The notes below the pieces were generated by a model. It saw nothing but the letters and a program-made list of their open reading frames with translations. It did no database searches and was not told the origin of the DNA. From Anaerolineae bacterium (GTDB lineage: Bacteria; Chloroflexota; Anaerolineae; Aggregatilineales; Phototrophicaceae), in the NCBI GenBank assembly GCA_022820665.1, contig JAJEFB010000026.1:1-64000 (forward strand): a DNA stretch of 64,000 bases, given 5' to 3'. A program made the translations under genes and the position numbers. This document shows, in pieces, positions 17,408 through 25,808 of the stretch (positions are counted from its first letter, which is position 1; the number at the start of each line of letters is the position of its first letter).

Positions 17408-18676
17408 CTAGCGCCCGTTTGAGCCGCTCAAGCTGTTGAGGAACTTCTCGTTGGTGTCGTAAAGTCGGAAGCTGTGCAGCAATTGTTCGGTAGCGCCGAC
17501 GATGCCTTCCGGCTGTTCCGCCAAATGCGACCACATACGCCGCATGGTATAGACGCGTTGCAAGACGTCGGGACCGAGCAACAACTCTTCGCGACGGGTG
17601 GAAGACTGCTCGATATCGAAGGCGGGGAAGATCCGACGCTCCTGCAGCTTGCGGCTGAGGTGGAGTTCCATATTGCCCGTGCCCTTGAATTCTTCGTAGA
17701 TGACGTCGTCCATCTTGCTGCCGGTATTGACCAGGCAGGTCGCGACTATGGTCAGGCTGCCGCCTTCTTCGACGTTGCGGGCCGCGCCAAACAAACGCTT
17801 TGGCGGGTGAATCGCGGAGGGATCCAAACCGCCGGAAAGCGTGCGCCCGCTGGTGGGGACGACGAGGTTATAAGCGCGCGCCAAACGCGTTACGCTATCC
17901 AGCATCATCACGACGTGACGCCTGACTTCGACCAGACGCTTGGCGCGCTCCAGCGCCATTTCGGCAACCCGGACATGATGATGCACCGGATCGTCAAAGG
18001 TGGAGGCGATGACCTCGGCATCAACGGAACGATCCATATCGGTCACTTCTTCCGGGCGCTCGCCAATGAGGGCGATCATCAGGTGGACTTCGGGATAGTT
18101 ATGGCTGATTGCGTTGGCGATGTCTTTGAGAACGGTGGTCTTGCCGGCCTTGGGCGGCGATACGATCAACCCGCGTTGTCCGAATCCGATGGGCGCGATC
18201 AGATTCAGCATGCGTGTGGACATGATGCGCGGCAGCGTTTCCAGGTTGAAGCGAACTTCCGGGAAGATGGGCGTCAAGCGTTCGAAATTGGCGCGCTGCC
18301 TGACCTCGTTGGGGTTGAGACCGTTAACCGCGTCGACGCGGAGCAACCCGAAGTAACGCTCGGTATCTTTTGGCGGACGAACCTGACCAATAACCATGTC
18401 GCCAGTGCGCAAGTTGAACTTTTTGATTTGCGTCTGGCTGACGTAAATATCGTTTTTGCCCGGTAGGTAGCCCTCGGCGCGCAAGAAGCCGATACCATCG
18501 TCCACTACTTCCAAGACACCGCCGCGAAGCTCGTGGCCTCGCCGCACGGCGTCTTGACGCAGTAAACCTATGATGAGGTCCTGCTTCTTCAACCGGCTGA
18601 AGCGCGGCACATTATGGTCGCGCGCCAGACTGCGCAATTCTGGAAGGGTCTTCGTTTCAAGTTTTGCGATATTCAT
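17408..18676 (-). CDS. rho: Transcription termination factor Rho
   Basis: Rho is the hexameric RNA-dependent ATPase that ends transcription at C-rich, untranslated RNA. At 422 residues this is a compact full-length form without the long N-terminal insertion seen in some phyla. The N-terminal helix bundle ([27 protein letters not shown]), the cold-shock RNA-binding barrel ([29 protein letters not shown]), Walker A PPKAGKTT at residues 174-181, the Q-loop region and [25 protein letters not shown] are all present. [12 protein letters not shown] and [10 protein letters not shown] are family signatures. AGGAC precedes the ATG. The 450-base upstream spacer shows no clear autoregulatory structure by eye. 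Confidence 0.96.
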   Translation of the reverse strand: MNIAKLETKTLPELRSLARDHNVPRFSRLKKQDLIIGLLRQDAVRRGHELRGGVLEVVDDGIGFLRAEGYLPGKNDIYVSQTQIKKFNLRTGDMVIGQVRPPKDTERYFGLLRVDAVNGLNPNEVRQRANFERLTPIFPEVRFNLETLPRIMSTRMLNLIAPIGFGQRGLIVSPPKAGKTTVLKDIANAISHNYPEVHLMIALIGERPEEVTDMDRSVDAEVIASTFDDPVHHHVRVAEMALERAKRLVEVRRHVVMMLDSVTRLARAYNLVVPTSGRTLSGGLDPSAIHPPKRLFGAARNVEEGGSLTIVATCLVNTGSKMDDVIYEEFKGTGNMELHLSRKLQERRIFPAFDIEQSSTRREELLLGPDVLQRVYTMRRMWSHLAEQPEGIVGATEQLLHSFRLYDTNEKFLNSLSGSNGR

Positions 18677-19130
18677 GCTGATTGTCCTGAGTTAATTTGT
18701 TGCGGCAGGGGTGTATGTTGGGGTCGCCGCGCGAACAAAGATTGTGTCCTTTGCGTGTTTAGTGAATTGCCGGAAGATTACTGGGAACTCGTTTCCTCTG
18801 GGAATCGTGAACTGTCGTCGTAAGGGACATTAGATCTGGAGACGCTCAACCGAGTGGAATTCTGACCGACGGACGAATTTCAAGACATGCTCACTTAATT
18901 CACTCGCTACGCGGATAGCCAAAAGAGGTTTTTTGACACTCCACAATTATGACGTTTACGGGTGCAGATGTGGAAAAAAGAACCTGTATAGCAGACTATA
19001 GCATAGATTTAGGAAGGCGTCAAATGTTTATTGAATCAGTATTTGGTTTTTGCAGTAATTGATATGACATTGCAATGCATGGTTTGATCCCCGCCCGCGG
19101 GCGGGGATCAACTGTGCTGTTGTTGGATGC
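18677..19130. other. Spacer between the sugar-binding protein gene and rho
   Basis: About 450 bases, with a 24-base perfect palindrome near the solute-binding-protein end and no supported ORF (18614-18823 is a shadow). It becomes AT-rich from 18900 to 19080. The rho 5' leader lies at the low-coordinate end. No tRNA or riboswitch fold was recognised. Confidence 0.5.
19086..19109. repeat. 24-base perfect palindrome GATCCCCGCCCG/CGGGCGGGGATC
   Basis: The palindrome lies 20 bases after the stop of the sugar-binding protein gene. It may act as a transcript-end hairpin or mRNA 3'-end stabiliser for the ABC operon, but the minus strand beyond it lacks a U-tract, so it is not called an intrinsic terminator. 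Confidence 0.6.
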
Positions 19131-20471
19131 TTACATGTCCAGGTCGGCGTGCAATTCAGCCACTTCCTCGTTCAATTCCGCCAGCGCGTCGGCGACCGGG
19201 GCATCGCCATTGACGACTTCGGCGATCACATTGGGCACCAGCCCACGCACGGCGCTATAACTGGGAAGACCGGGCGAGGCATAAATGCTGACCATTTCGT
19301 CAGCTAAGATGCCCTGCACTTCGACAAAGCGGTGATAGGGCATGCGCGGCTCGGTGAAATCGTCCTCGGTGATCTCAATGTCGTTGCGTATGCTGAAGTA
19401 TCCGGTCGCGCCGGACCAGGCAAGCTGCGCCTCGGCGCCGGCCAGGAACTTCACGAACAGCCAGGTGGCCACTTCTTGTTCCGGCGTCGCGGTCAAGATC
19501 GCCTGGCTGGGGACGAAGAGTTGCAGCGTAGGACCAACGCCGTCGGCGCCAGGGAATGCGGAAACTACCCATTCGTCGGTCATTTCGGCAGTTGCGGCGT
19601 CCCAGGTGACAAAGGGAATGCCGGCGGAACTGCCCGCTGCGAATGGCGTGACGCCCACCGCGAAGTCACCTGTGTTTTGATAGCGTTCCGCGAAAAGATA
19701 GGCGCAATTGTTTTCCAGCATGCGCGTGAACATTTCCAGGACGGCAGCTACTTCGGCGGATTCGAAGATGTACTGGCCGGAGTCGGCGTCAAATATCGCG
19801 CCGCCATGCGCGGCGACGAAACTCTCGAAGTGCGATGTGCCGGTATCCAGGGGATAACCCTGGTACATCTCGCTGGCGCCGGCCGCGCAGGAGATTGCCT
19901 CGAACTCCGCCAGCGTCTCGGGCGGACGCCGATCAAAGCCCAGCGCTTCGACGATGTCAAGATTGGTATAGAAAATGTTCAGCGAGTTCTGGTTCGCCCA
20001 GGCGACGCGCATACCGTGAAACGGCGCGAAGTCCAGTTGGTTGACGTCGAGCAGATCGAAGTTGAGATTGGCTTGCTCGTCCGGCGGGATTCCCCACATC
20101 GGGCTATTGAGCAATTCGTTGATGTCGACGACAACGCCTTCGTTGGCCCAGCCGGCGATGGCATTGGCGTATCCCGCAACCAGGTTTGGCAGCTCTCCGG
20201 AGAGAATGGCGGTGTTCATCAGATCTTGAATGGGGCTGTAGCTGCCCTGATGGATAGCTTCCACCGTGATTCCATACTCGTTGCCGCTATTGAATTCCTC
20301 GATCAATGCCGACATCGTTTCGGCCTGCGAACTGTCATCGGAATACTGATGCCAGTAGACGACCGTCTGTCCACTGGGATCAACACCTTCATAGTCGGTC
20401 GTGCTCTGCGCTTGAACCAGTCCAAGCGTTAGAACGCAGAACATGAGCGCGATGGTCATTTTTGTCTTCAT
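19131..20471 (-). CDS. ABC transporter sugar-binding protein (extracellular family 1)
   Basis: This 446-residue protein is the periplasmic-type or cell-surface solute-binding component of a carbohydrate importer. The signal peptide MKTKMTIALMFCVLTLGLVQA is followed by a mature start near QSTTDYEG; no clean lipobox is seen. VVYWHQYSDDSSQAETMSALIEEFN is the first lobe of family-1 binding proteins and LPNLVAGYANAIAGWANEGVVVDI is a typical continuation. The start at 20471 is preferred over the track's upstream Met because it gives a proper signal peptide and has AAGGAG upstream. It is the last gene after two permeases (malF-like, malG-like). The ATPase is not in the window; a shared MsmK-type subunit is likely. 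Confidence 0.88.
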   Translation of the reverse strand: MKTKMTIALMFCVLTLGLVQAQSTTDYEGVDPSGQTVVYWHQYSDDSSQAETMSALIEEFNSGNEYGITVEAIHQGSYSPIQDLMNTAILSGELPNLVAGYANAIAGWANEGVVVDINELLNSPMWGIPPDEQANLNFDLLDVNQLDFAPFHGMRVAWANQNSLNIFYTNLDIVEALGFDRRPPETLAEFEAISCAAGASEMYQGYPLDTGTSHFESFVAAHGGAIFDADSGQYIFESAEVAAVLEMFTRMLENNCAYLFAERYQNTGDFAVGVTPFAAGSSAGIPFVTWDAATAEMTDEWVVSAFPGADGVGPTLQLFVPSQAILTATPEQEVATWLFVKFLAGAEAQLAWSGATGYFSIRNDIEITEDDFTEPRMPYHRFVEVQGILADEMVSIYASPGLPSYSAVRGLVPNVIAEVVNGDAPVADALAELNEEVAELHADLDM

Positions 20472-20592
20472 AGCTTGCGAGTCTCCTTCGTATAAATGAG
20501 CTTTCGAAATAGGCGGCTGCTCCATACCCCCTCTTACGGGATTCAGCCACGGAATGAACACCGCATTGCCTGATACGGTGGAGGGTTCAATT

Positions 20593-21558
20593 CTAACCTC
20601 GGATGCCTGTCTGCGCGATACCTTCGGTGAATTGCTTCTGCGCTACGAAATACAAGATCAGGATCGGTATGACGGTAATCACGGAAGCCGCCATTTGCAA
20701 GTTCAAATCTCCGGGCGTGTCGGCGGTTACGAAATTGGACAAGCCTACGGCTATCGGTCGCCAATCGTCGTTGATGGTGACCAGCAGGGGCCACATCAAG
20801 GCGTTCCACGAGCCGATAAAACCCAGGGTAACGATGGTCATGATGGGCGCCTTCGACAAGGGAAGGACTACGCTCCTTAAGAACTTGAAATGTCCCGCGC
20901 CGTCGATCCGCGCGGCCTCCCAGAGATCATTGGGGATCTGAATGAAGAACTGTCGCAGCAAAAAGATGTTAAAGACGGAAGCGAAGAAGGGGATAGTTAG
21001 AGCGGGCCAATTGTTGAACCAGGCGCCTGCGGGTCCGAAAAGGCTTTCGCTCAAACGCCCCAGCCAAATAACCGTTAGCAGATGCGGTATCAGCATCACA
21101 ATACCCGGGATCATCATGGTGGACAAAAAAAGGGCGAATATGAAATTGCGCCCGATGAAATCCATCCGCGCGAAAGCGTATGCGGCCGGAATGCAAACGA
21201 CGAGCGATCCGGAAACACTGATCAGGGTAATACGCAGGCTGTTCCACAGATAACCCGATATGCCGATAGACTGCAGGATGCCGCTAGTCGGATCTGTAGT
21301 TAGTTCAATATCAAGGAAGTTCGCCCGGCGCAGGGCGGTGGCGTAATTCTCCCAAAGCAGATTCTCCGGCAGCAGCCGCGTTAGATTGACCTCGCTCAGC
21401 GTCATGAAGGAGGCGCTGATCATCCATAGAAAGGGACCCACTGCAATGATGACGCCGGCAAACAGTACCGCGTAAATCGCGAGTTGACCCCGGTTGACGC
21501 GGGGCGGTAGCGTCTTCTTCGCCTTGGTTGCTTTAGGGTCGCGGCTTTGGCTAGGCAT
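20593..21558 (-). CDS. Carbohydrate ABC transporter permease (MalG-like)
   Basis: This 321-residue membrane protein has the six-helix layout of MalG/UgpE permeases. After a charged N-terminus (SRDPKATKAKKTLPPRVNRG) come hydrophobic segments beginning IYAVLFAGVIIAVGPFLWMI. The cytoplasmic EAA loop is EAARIDGAGHFKFLRSVVLPLSKAPI, which contacts the ATPase. Its start overlaps the malF-like gene by eight bases, indicating coupled translation. The sugar cannot be read from the permease. Confidence 0.92.
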   Translation of the reverse strand: MPSQSRDPKATKAKKTLPPRVNRGQLAIYAVLFAGVIIAVGPFLWMISASFMTLSEVNLTRLLPENLLWENYATALRRANFLDIELTTDPTSGILQSIGISGYLWNSLRITLISVSGSLVVCIPAAYAFARMDFIGRNFIFALFLSTMMIPGIVMLIPHLLTVIWLGRLSESLFGPAGAWFNNWPALTIPFFASVFNIFLLRQFFIQIPNDLWEAARIDGAGHFKFLRSVVLPLSKAPIMTIVTLGFIGSWNALMWPLLVTINDDWRPIAVGLSNFVTADTPGDLNLQMAASVITVIPILILYFVAQKQFTEGIAQTGIRG

Positions 21559-23233
21559 AAAAGACTCGTCTTCCCATGACGCGGTTTTGGAAAAGCGTCA
21601 TCAGCAAGATCAGGGCGAAGAGCACAAAAGCCATCGATGAGGCGTAACCGTAGCGGTTGCTGTTCTGCAATTCGTCAAAGATATAGACGCTGGCCGTATT
21701 GACCTTGCTGCCCACCGCGCCGGTGCGCAGGATCCAGATCTGCGTGAAGGCTTGGAAGGTGCCGATTATCGCTACCAGGGACAGGAAGAATACGGTGGGG
21801 GACAGCATGGGCAAGGTGATGTGACGAAAAATGCGCCAGCCGCTGGCGCCGTCAATGCGCGCGGCTTCGTAAAGTTCGCCCGGGATGTTGCCCAAGCCCG
21901 CCAGAAAAATCACCGCGTCGTAGCCGATATAAGTCCAGGTCGAATAGATCATGATCACGACCAGCGCCAGGGCGGGACCCGCAAGGAAATCGGGCAGCCC
22001 AAAAAGCTCGCCGATGGAATTGCGCTCCAGAATCCATCGCTGCGGCTCTATGCCAAAGAGCGAGAGTACGCGGTTCGCCGGCGCGGTTTTGCCCGCGTCA
22101 AACATGACGCGAAAAACGATCGAGGTCGCGACAAAGGGCGTGATGTAGGGTATGAAATAGACCATGCGGAAGAAGGCGCGGAAACGGATCGGCTGGAAGA
22201 GCAGGTACGCCAGCGCCAAGCCAACGGACAATTGCACTGGCACCGTCCCGAATGCGTACATAACAGTAACCCAGAAGCCTTGCAGCAGGTCGTCATCTGC
22301 CTCGGCCAGGGCGGCGGGCAGTTCCGCCATGAGCAGATATCCGCCTACCGCCAGCGTCAGACCGCTAAATGCCATAAGCGTGAAGCGCCTGTTTTCCTGG
22401 GCATTGATACCGCGCTGAAAGATCCTCCAAGCCAGCGCGATAAGAATGACGCCGGCGCTTACAAAGACCAATTGGGACCAAATCGGCAGCGCCTCGCCGG
22501 ACTCGCGGGCGGCGTCAAGCGCCGCCCGGATTTCGGTCAGGGTGAGCTGCAGCAAGAAGACGCCGCTGACGATTAAGGTAGTTGCAAAAGCGCTCCAAAC
22601 AATCAAGTCGTTGCTGCGAGCCGACCGAAAAAACCAAGCTGTCAGCGCGGTGACGCCAATCGCTATGAGCAGGCCGAGAATCATCAGGTTGCCGGCCGCG
22701 AGTACCTCGGGCATAGCAAAACTCTCGCCGAGTTTAGCCATGAACAGTTCAAGACTGGTATTTTGTCCGCGAACTTGACGCGGGATAAGCATGATTGCCG
22801 GGATGAGTTTGAAGAACCAGTCAAGAACCAGCAGCGCTACGTAGCCGCAAACAAGTCCGGACAACAGATTCAAGGATTCGGTCGGCGAATCCGACTCTCG
22901 AAGCGCGCGCAGTACGCGCCGGATCATCAATGCCGCCAAAGCAAAGGCAGCCAGCGCGAACCAGAAAAATAATATATACGCTAGGTTGCCCAGCGCCTTT
23001 TCATAATTGGCGAGGCCATTGTAATGATCCGGGAAACGGCGCCAGCGGTGCAGGCTCACGAAGAAAGCGAATGCCACCGGGAACAGCCCAAACAAGGCAA
23101 TGAGCAAGCCAGCCGGCGCGAGGAATACGTAGGCTGTCAGATTTTCCAGTACAATTCTACCGCGTCGCGTATCAAAAAAGCCCAGTCGTGGAATATCTGT
23201 TGCTCTATGACGATTCATCTGTTGCTCGTGCAT
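21551..23233 (-). CDS. Carbohydrate ABC transporter permease (MalF-like) with large inserted region
   Basis: This permease is 560 residues, against about 290-320 for usual MalF/UgpA-type partners. The first helix (FLAPAGLLIALFGLFPVAFAFFVSLHRW) and the C-terminal core with EAARIDGASGWRIFRHITLPMLSP (EAA loop) are conventional. Between them lie about 230 extra residues with perhaps five hydrophobic segments (FFWFALAAFALAALMI, VCGYVALLVLDWFF, ILGLLIAIGVTALTAWFF, TTLIVSGVFLL, and another near LMAFSGLTLAVGGYLLM). The insert has no internal stop and codon use like its neighbours, so it looks genuine. It would place additional helices in the membrane and a loop outside. The start at 23233 is the longest; an ATG at 23218 is possible. 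Confidence 0.85.
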   Translation of the reverse strand: MHEQQMNRHRATDIPRLGFFDTRRGRIVLENLTAYVFLAPAGLLIALFGLFPVAFAFFVSLHRWRRFPDHYNGLANYEKALGNLAYILFFWFALAAFALAALMIRRVLRALRESDSPTESLNLLSGLVCGYVALLVLDWFFKLIPAIMLIPRQVRGQNTSLELFMAKLGESFAMPEVLAAGNLMILGLLIAIGVTALTAWFFRSARSNDLIVWSAFATTLIVSGVFLLQLTLTEIRAALDAARESGEALPIWSQLVFVSAGVILIALAWRIFQRGINAQENRRFTLMAFSGLTLAVGGYLLMAELPAALAEADDDLLQGFWVTVMYAFGTVPVQLSVGLALAYLLFQPIRFRAFFRMVYFIPYITPFVATSIVFRVMFDAGKTAPANRVLSLFGIEPQRWILERNSIGELFGLPDFLAGPALALVVIMIYSTWTYIGYDAVIFLAGLGNIPGELYEAARIDGASGWRIFRHITLPMLSPTVFFLSLVAIIGTFQAFTQIWILRTGAVGSKVNTASVYIFDELQNSNRYGYASSMAFVLFALILLMTLFQNRVMGRRVFYA

Positions 23234-23336
23234 TCCATCCGGCTGCGCTCATTATAGCTAAAGCAGACGCGAAATCCAAAACAATGCAGCGGTCGATTGT
23301 AGTGATTCCAAGTAAGCAATGTAAAAAATGAGGAGC

Positions 23337-23421
23337 CTGTACGGGCGAGCCGACGGCTCGCCCTCAAAATAAACACAAGCGGAACGATAGCAATGGGTCA
23401 GCCACCGGCTGACCCGTACAG
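23337..23421. mobile_element. 85-base MITE-like palindromic element
   Basis: The element begins CTGTACGGG and ends CCCGTACAG, an exact 9-base terminal inverted repeat. Each end is itself extended into a hairpin: GGGCGAGCC-GAC-GGCTCGCCC on the left and GGGTCAGCC-ACC-GGCTGACCC on the right. The interior is AT-rich and non-coding. No transposase lies close by. It resembles other GGGCGACC..GGTCGCCC palindromes in this window. Confidence 0.6.
23395..23415. repeat. Hairpin arm of the MITE-like element
   Basis: GGGTCAGCC-ACC-GGCTGACCC, 9-base arms, forms the right-hand end of the 85-base element at 23337-23421. The left-hand end at 23343-23363 is GGGCGAGCC-GAC-GGCTCGCCC. Confidence 0.6.
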
Positions 23422-23601
23422 ATTTCGACCGTTGGATGTGGATGGGGGTGAAGTGTGGCATTTTTTCTCATTACTTACTTGGTTCTACTGTGTAGTGAAG
23501 TCAGCTGAAATAAGGAACAACAAACTGACAGCCGATAGAGGTGATCCGCTGGTCCATGATACAATGGAGCGCGATAATCACACATGCGAGGACGACGTTC
23601 G

Positions 23602-24522
23602 ATGCCTCGAATCCATGTTATTGGCGCTCTGGTATATGACCTGGTGTTTAATGTCCCCGATTGGATTGAACCCAATCGCGCGGTTCACGCCTCCCAGGTG
23701 ACCTTGTCCCCCGGCGGCAAAGCCTTAAACCAGGCTGCGGCGGCCCGTCTGCTCGGCGCTGATGTGGCGCTGATAGGTTGTGTAGGCGACGATCTTTTTG
23801 GCGCGCAGATGCTGCATGAACTGCGGAATATCGGCGTGAACATCGACCATGTCATGACGCACGGCTCAGCCAGGACCAGTTTGGCCAGTATCGTGGTCAA
23901 AGACTTGGTCCCGGGCTTTATCGGCGCGCCGGATGCCAGCCGCAAGATCGGCGAAGGCGATATCGACAGAGCCCTGCGGCATCTGCAAAAGGACGATCTG
24001 CTGTTAATTGACTTCGAAATCCCTCAGGAACTGGTTCATTATGCGCTGACACTCGCCAAGAACGCTGGCGCTACAACTGTCGTTAATCCCGCGCCATTCT
24101 TTACCCGCGACGCCTTCGTTTTCGAATATCTTCATTTGGTGGATGTCATCATACCCAACAAGTTTGAGGCGCAACTGATCGCCGGGGACGACAGTGATGA
24201 CCCGGACGTGTTGGCGCGTCGATTGCTGAATATGGGGATCAGACGAGTCGTAATGACACTGGGAGAAGATGGCTGCGTACTATATGAAAGGGAGCGCAAG
24301 CTGGAGCAATCCGCATTCGCGGTCGCGGTCGTGGATACAACCGGCGCGAGCGACGCCTTTGTCGGGGCTTACGCGCTTGCTATGGTCAAAGGCTGGTCCG
24401 GCAAGCGGGCGCTGAAGTTCGCTACAGCGGCGGCTGGACTCGCTTGCAGCAAACACGGTACTATGTCGTCATTGCCGCGATTGAGCGATGTAAATTCGCT
24501 TTTGCGGGCGCAGGGTAAGTAA
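23602..24522 (+). CDS. PfkB-family carbohydrate kinase (ribokinase-like)
   Basis: PfkB kinases phosphorylate sugars or nucleosides with ATP. Signature 1 is LSPGGKALNQAAAARLLGADVALIGCVGDD near the start, with the substrate-binding GGK-x-x-N. Signature 2 is DTTGASDAFVGAYALAM; the usual anion-hole motif is GAGD, and here the second Gly is Ser while the catalytic Asp is kept. LLIDFEIPQELVHYAL and NPAPFF strands fit ribokinase. The start is the ATG at 23602, preceded by GAGGAC; the track's ATG at 23584 has no ribosome site. Substrate is unknown. It is a single gene after the repeat spacer. Confidence 0.85.
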   Translation: MPRIHVIGALVYDLVFNVPDWIEPNRAVHASQVTLSPGGKALNQAAAARLLGADVALIGCVGDDLFGAQMLHELRNIGVNIDHVMTHGSARTSLASIVVKDLVPGFIGAPDASRKIGEGDIDRALRHLQKDDLLLIDFEIPQELVHYALTLAKNAGATTVVNPAPFFTRDAFVFEYLHLVDVIIPNKFEAQLIAGDDSDDPDVLARRLLNMGIRRVVMTLGEDGCVLYERERKLEQSAFAVAVVDTTGASDAFVGAYALAMVKGWSGKRALKFATAAAGLACSKHGTMSSLPRLSDVNSLLRAQGK

Positions 24523-24577
24523 ACGCTTACGATCTCTAGAGTTGCGTAACCGCACATATCGTCACGGGTTTTAGACT

Positions 24578-25192
24578 ATGCAAAAGTTGTTCGCGCGACG
24601 CAAGAAATACAAAACGCTTGATGACAGGGCGCTGGTAGAATTGGCCGCCGACGACAAAGAGGCATTTGGCGAGCTTTACGAGAGATATTTGACCAAGATG
24701 TACAACTATGTCTACTATCGTACCGGCAACACGCACGACGCCGAGGATTTGACCGCCAAGGTATTTCAGCGAGCGATGTCTCATATTGGCGCTTATGTCG
24801 ACAGGGGTCTGCCCTTTCAAGCCTGGCTCTATCGTATCGCTCACAATTTGGTTGCCAACTGGCATCGTGATCAGGGCAGACGCAAGATCATCGCGCTTGA
24901 TGATTTTGTCGCGCATTCGCTGCAATCCGAAGCGCCGGATCGCTGGACCGAAGAGCAGGAAGAGCAAAAGCAACTTATGGAGGCGGTGCGCCGATTGCCG
25001 GAAGATCGCCAGCAGTTGCTCTTGCTGAAATTCATCGAGCAATTGTCAAATGCGGAAATCGGCGAGATTATGGGTCGAACGGAAGGCGCGGTCAAATCGC
25101 TGTATCACCGGACGCTATTGGCCTTGCGGGAAGATTTGCAGCGCCAGGAAGATATCGGCGCCGCTCGTCGTCTAAGCGGAAGAGAGGGATAA
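24578..25192 (+). CDS. RNA polymerase ECF-type sigma factor
   Basis: This 204-residue protein has the two ECF domains. Region 2 is FGELYERYLTKMYNYVYYRTGNTHDAEDLTAKVFQRAMSHI, then AWLYRIAHNLVANWHRDQGRR. Region 4 is LPEDRQQLLLLKFIEQLSNAEIGEIMGRTEGAVKSLYHRTLLALREDL, an HTH for -35 recognition. It directs RNA polymerase to its own regulon, which is not known here. The next gene, nine bases downstream, encodes a small single-helix membrane protein that could be its anti-sigma factor. A Cys-rich zinc anti-sigma is not seen. Confidence 0.9.
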   Translation: MQKLFARRKKYKTLDDRALVELAADDKEAFGELYERYLTKMYNYVYYRTGNTHDAEDLTAKVFQRAMSHIGAYVDRGLPFQAWLYRIAHNLVANWHRDQGRRKIIALDDFVAHSLQSEAPDRWTEEQEEQKQLMEAVRRLPEDRQQLLLLKFIEQLSNAEIGEIMGRTEGAVKSLYHRTLLALREDLQRQEDIGAARRLSGREG

Positions 25193-25200
25193 GAGCGATC

Positions 25201-25584
25201 ATGGATTCACATGCCGACGCGAAGGCGCAAGACTTCGTCGATGACATCACCGGCGCGCTACAACGGGGAGATTCGATAGACCCGCTTGTTGACTTGTCCG
25301 ACGGCGCCCACGAGGAGTATGCGGATCTGGTTTCTGTCATTCAAGATTTGCGCGATACCTTGCTTCCGGTTGAGCCGAGCGCGGAATTTGCCGCTCACTT
25401 AAAAACGCAACTGCTGGAAAGCGAAGCGGGGCTGGCGGCGCGATTAAGGAAAATGCCCGCGCGCCTTCATGTCGCTGCGATTCTTGCCCTGTTCGCCGGA
25501 TTCAGCCTGCTGCTTTCGAGGCGACTATTCGGCGACTCCACCGCGCAGGAAATCTCCGAGGAACCTGTCGCGACAGCGCTTTAG
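25201..25584 (+). CDS. Small single-pass membrane protein, probable anti-sigma partner
   Basis: This 127-residue protein has a soluble N-terminal half with helices (QDFVDDITGALQRGDSID, EYADLVSVIQDLRDTLLP), a segment PSAEFAAHLKTQLLESEAGLAARLR that resembles the region preceding the membrane helix of ECF anti-sigma factors, and one hydrophobic helix (VAAILALFAGFSLLL) near residue 95. No zinc-binding His-x3-Cys-x2-Cys motif is present. It starts eight bases after the sigma stop, so coupling is likely. The anti-sigma role is inferred from position and topology. Confidence 0.6.
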   Translation: MDSHADAKAQDFVDDITGALQRGDSIDPLVDLSDGAHEEYADLVSVIQDLRDTLLPVEPSAEFAAHLKTQLLESEAGLAARLRKMPARLHVAAILALFAGFSLLLSRRLFGDSTAQEISEEPVATAL

Positions 25585-25808
25585 CTTCCCTTCCTTTTGA
25601 TACCGAATTATTCACTGAGCCGCTCGGCGCGCAACCGGCGAAGATGTTCCAGGCATACCGTACTCGCGCAAAATAGCAAACCTGCTTGTCACAAGAGCGC
25701 CACAGTTTACATAAACGGTACGAGGCGGTTTTCGCTTTGAACTGTATTGGCGCATCTTCAGGACGACGGACTATTTCGTCGACTATTGATTTTGATTAGG
25801 ACCGGTCA

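Larger units (their letters stand above)
23234..23601. other. Spacer with MITE-like element, divergent gene starts
   Basis: This 370-base spacer separates the sugar ABC operon from the PfkB kinase. It carries an 85-base inverted-repeat element at 23337-23421 and, just before the kinase, a good TACAAT -10 box near 23558. No CDS is supported; 23258-23461, 23393-23701 and 23475-23675 have no coding character outside the kinase. Confidence 0.5.

Noticed and set aside
19086-19109. Calling the GATCCCCGCCCG palindrome an intrinsic terminator
   Set aside because: No U-tract follows on the minus strand.
19332-20432. 366-residue plus-strand ORF over the solute-binding protein
   Set aside because: It is the antisense shadow of the binding-protein gene; real signal peptide and fold are on the minus strand.
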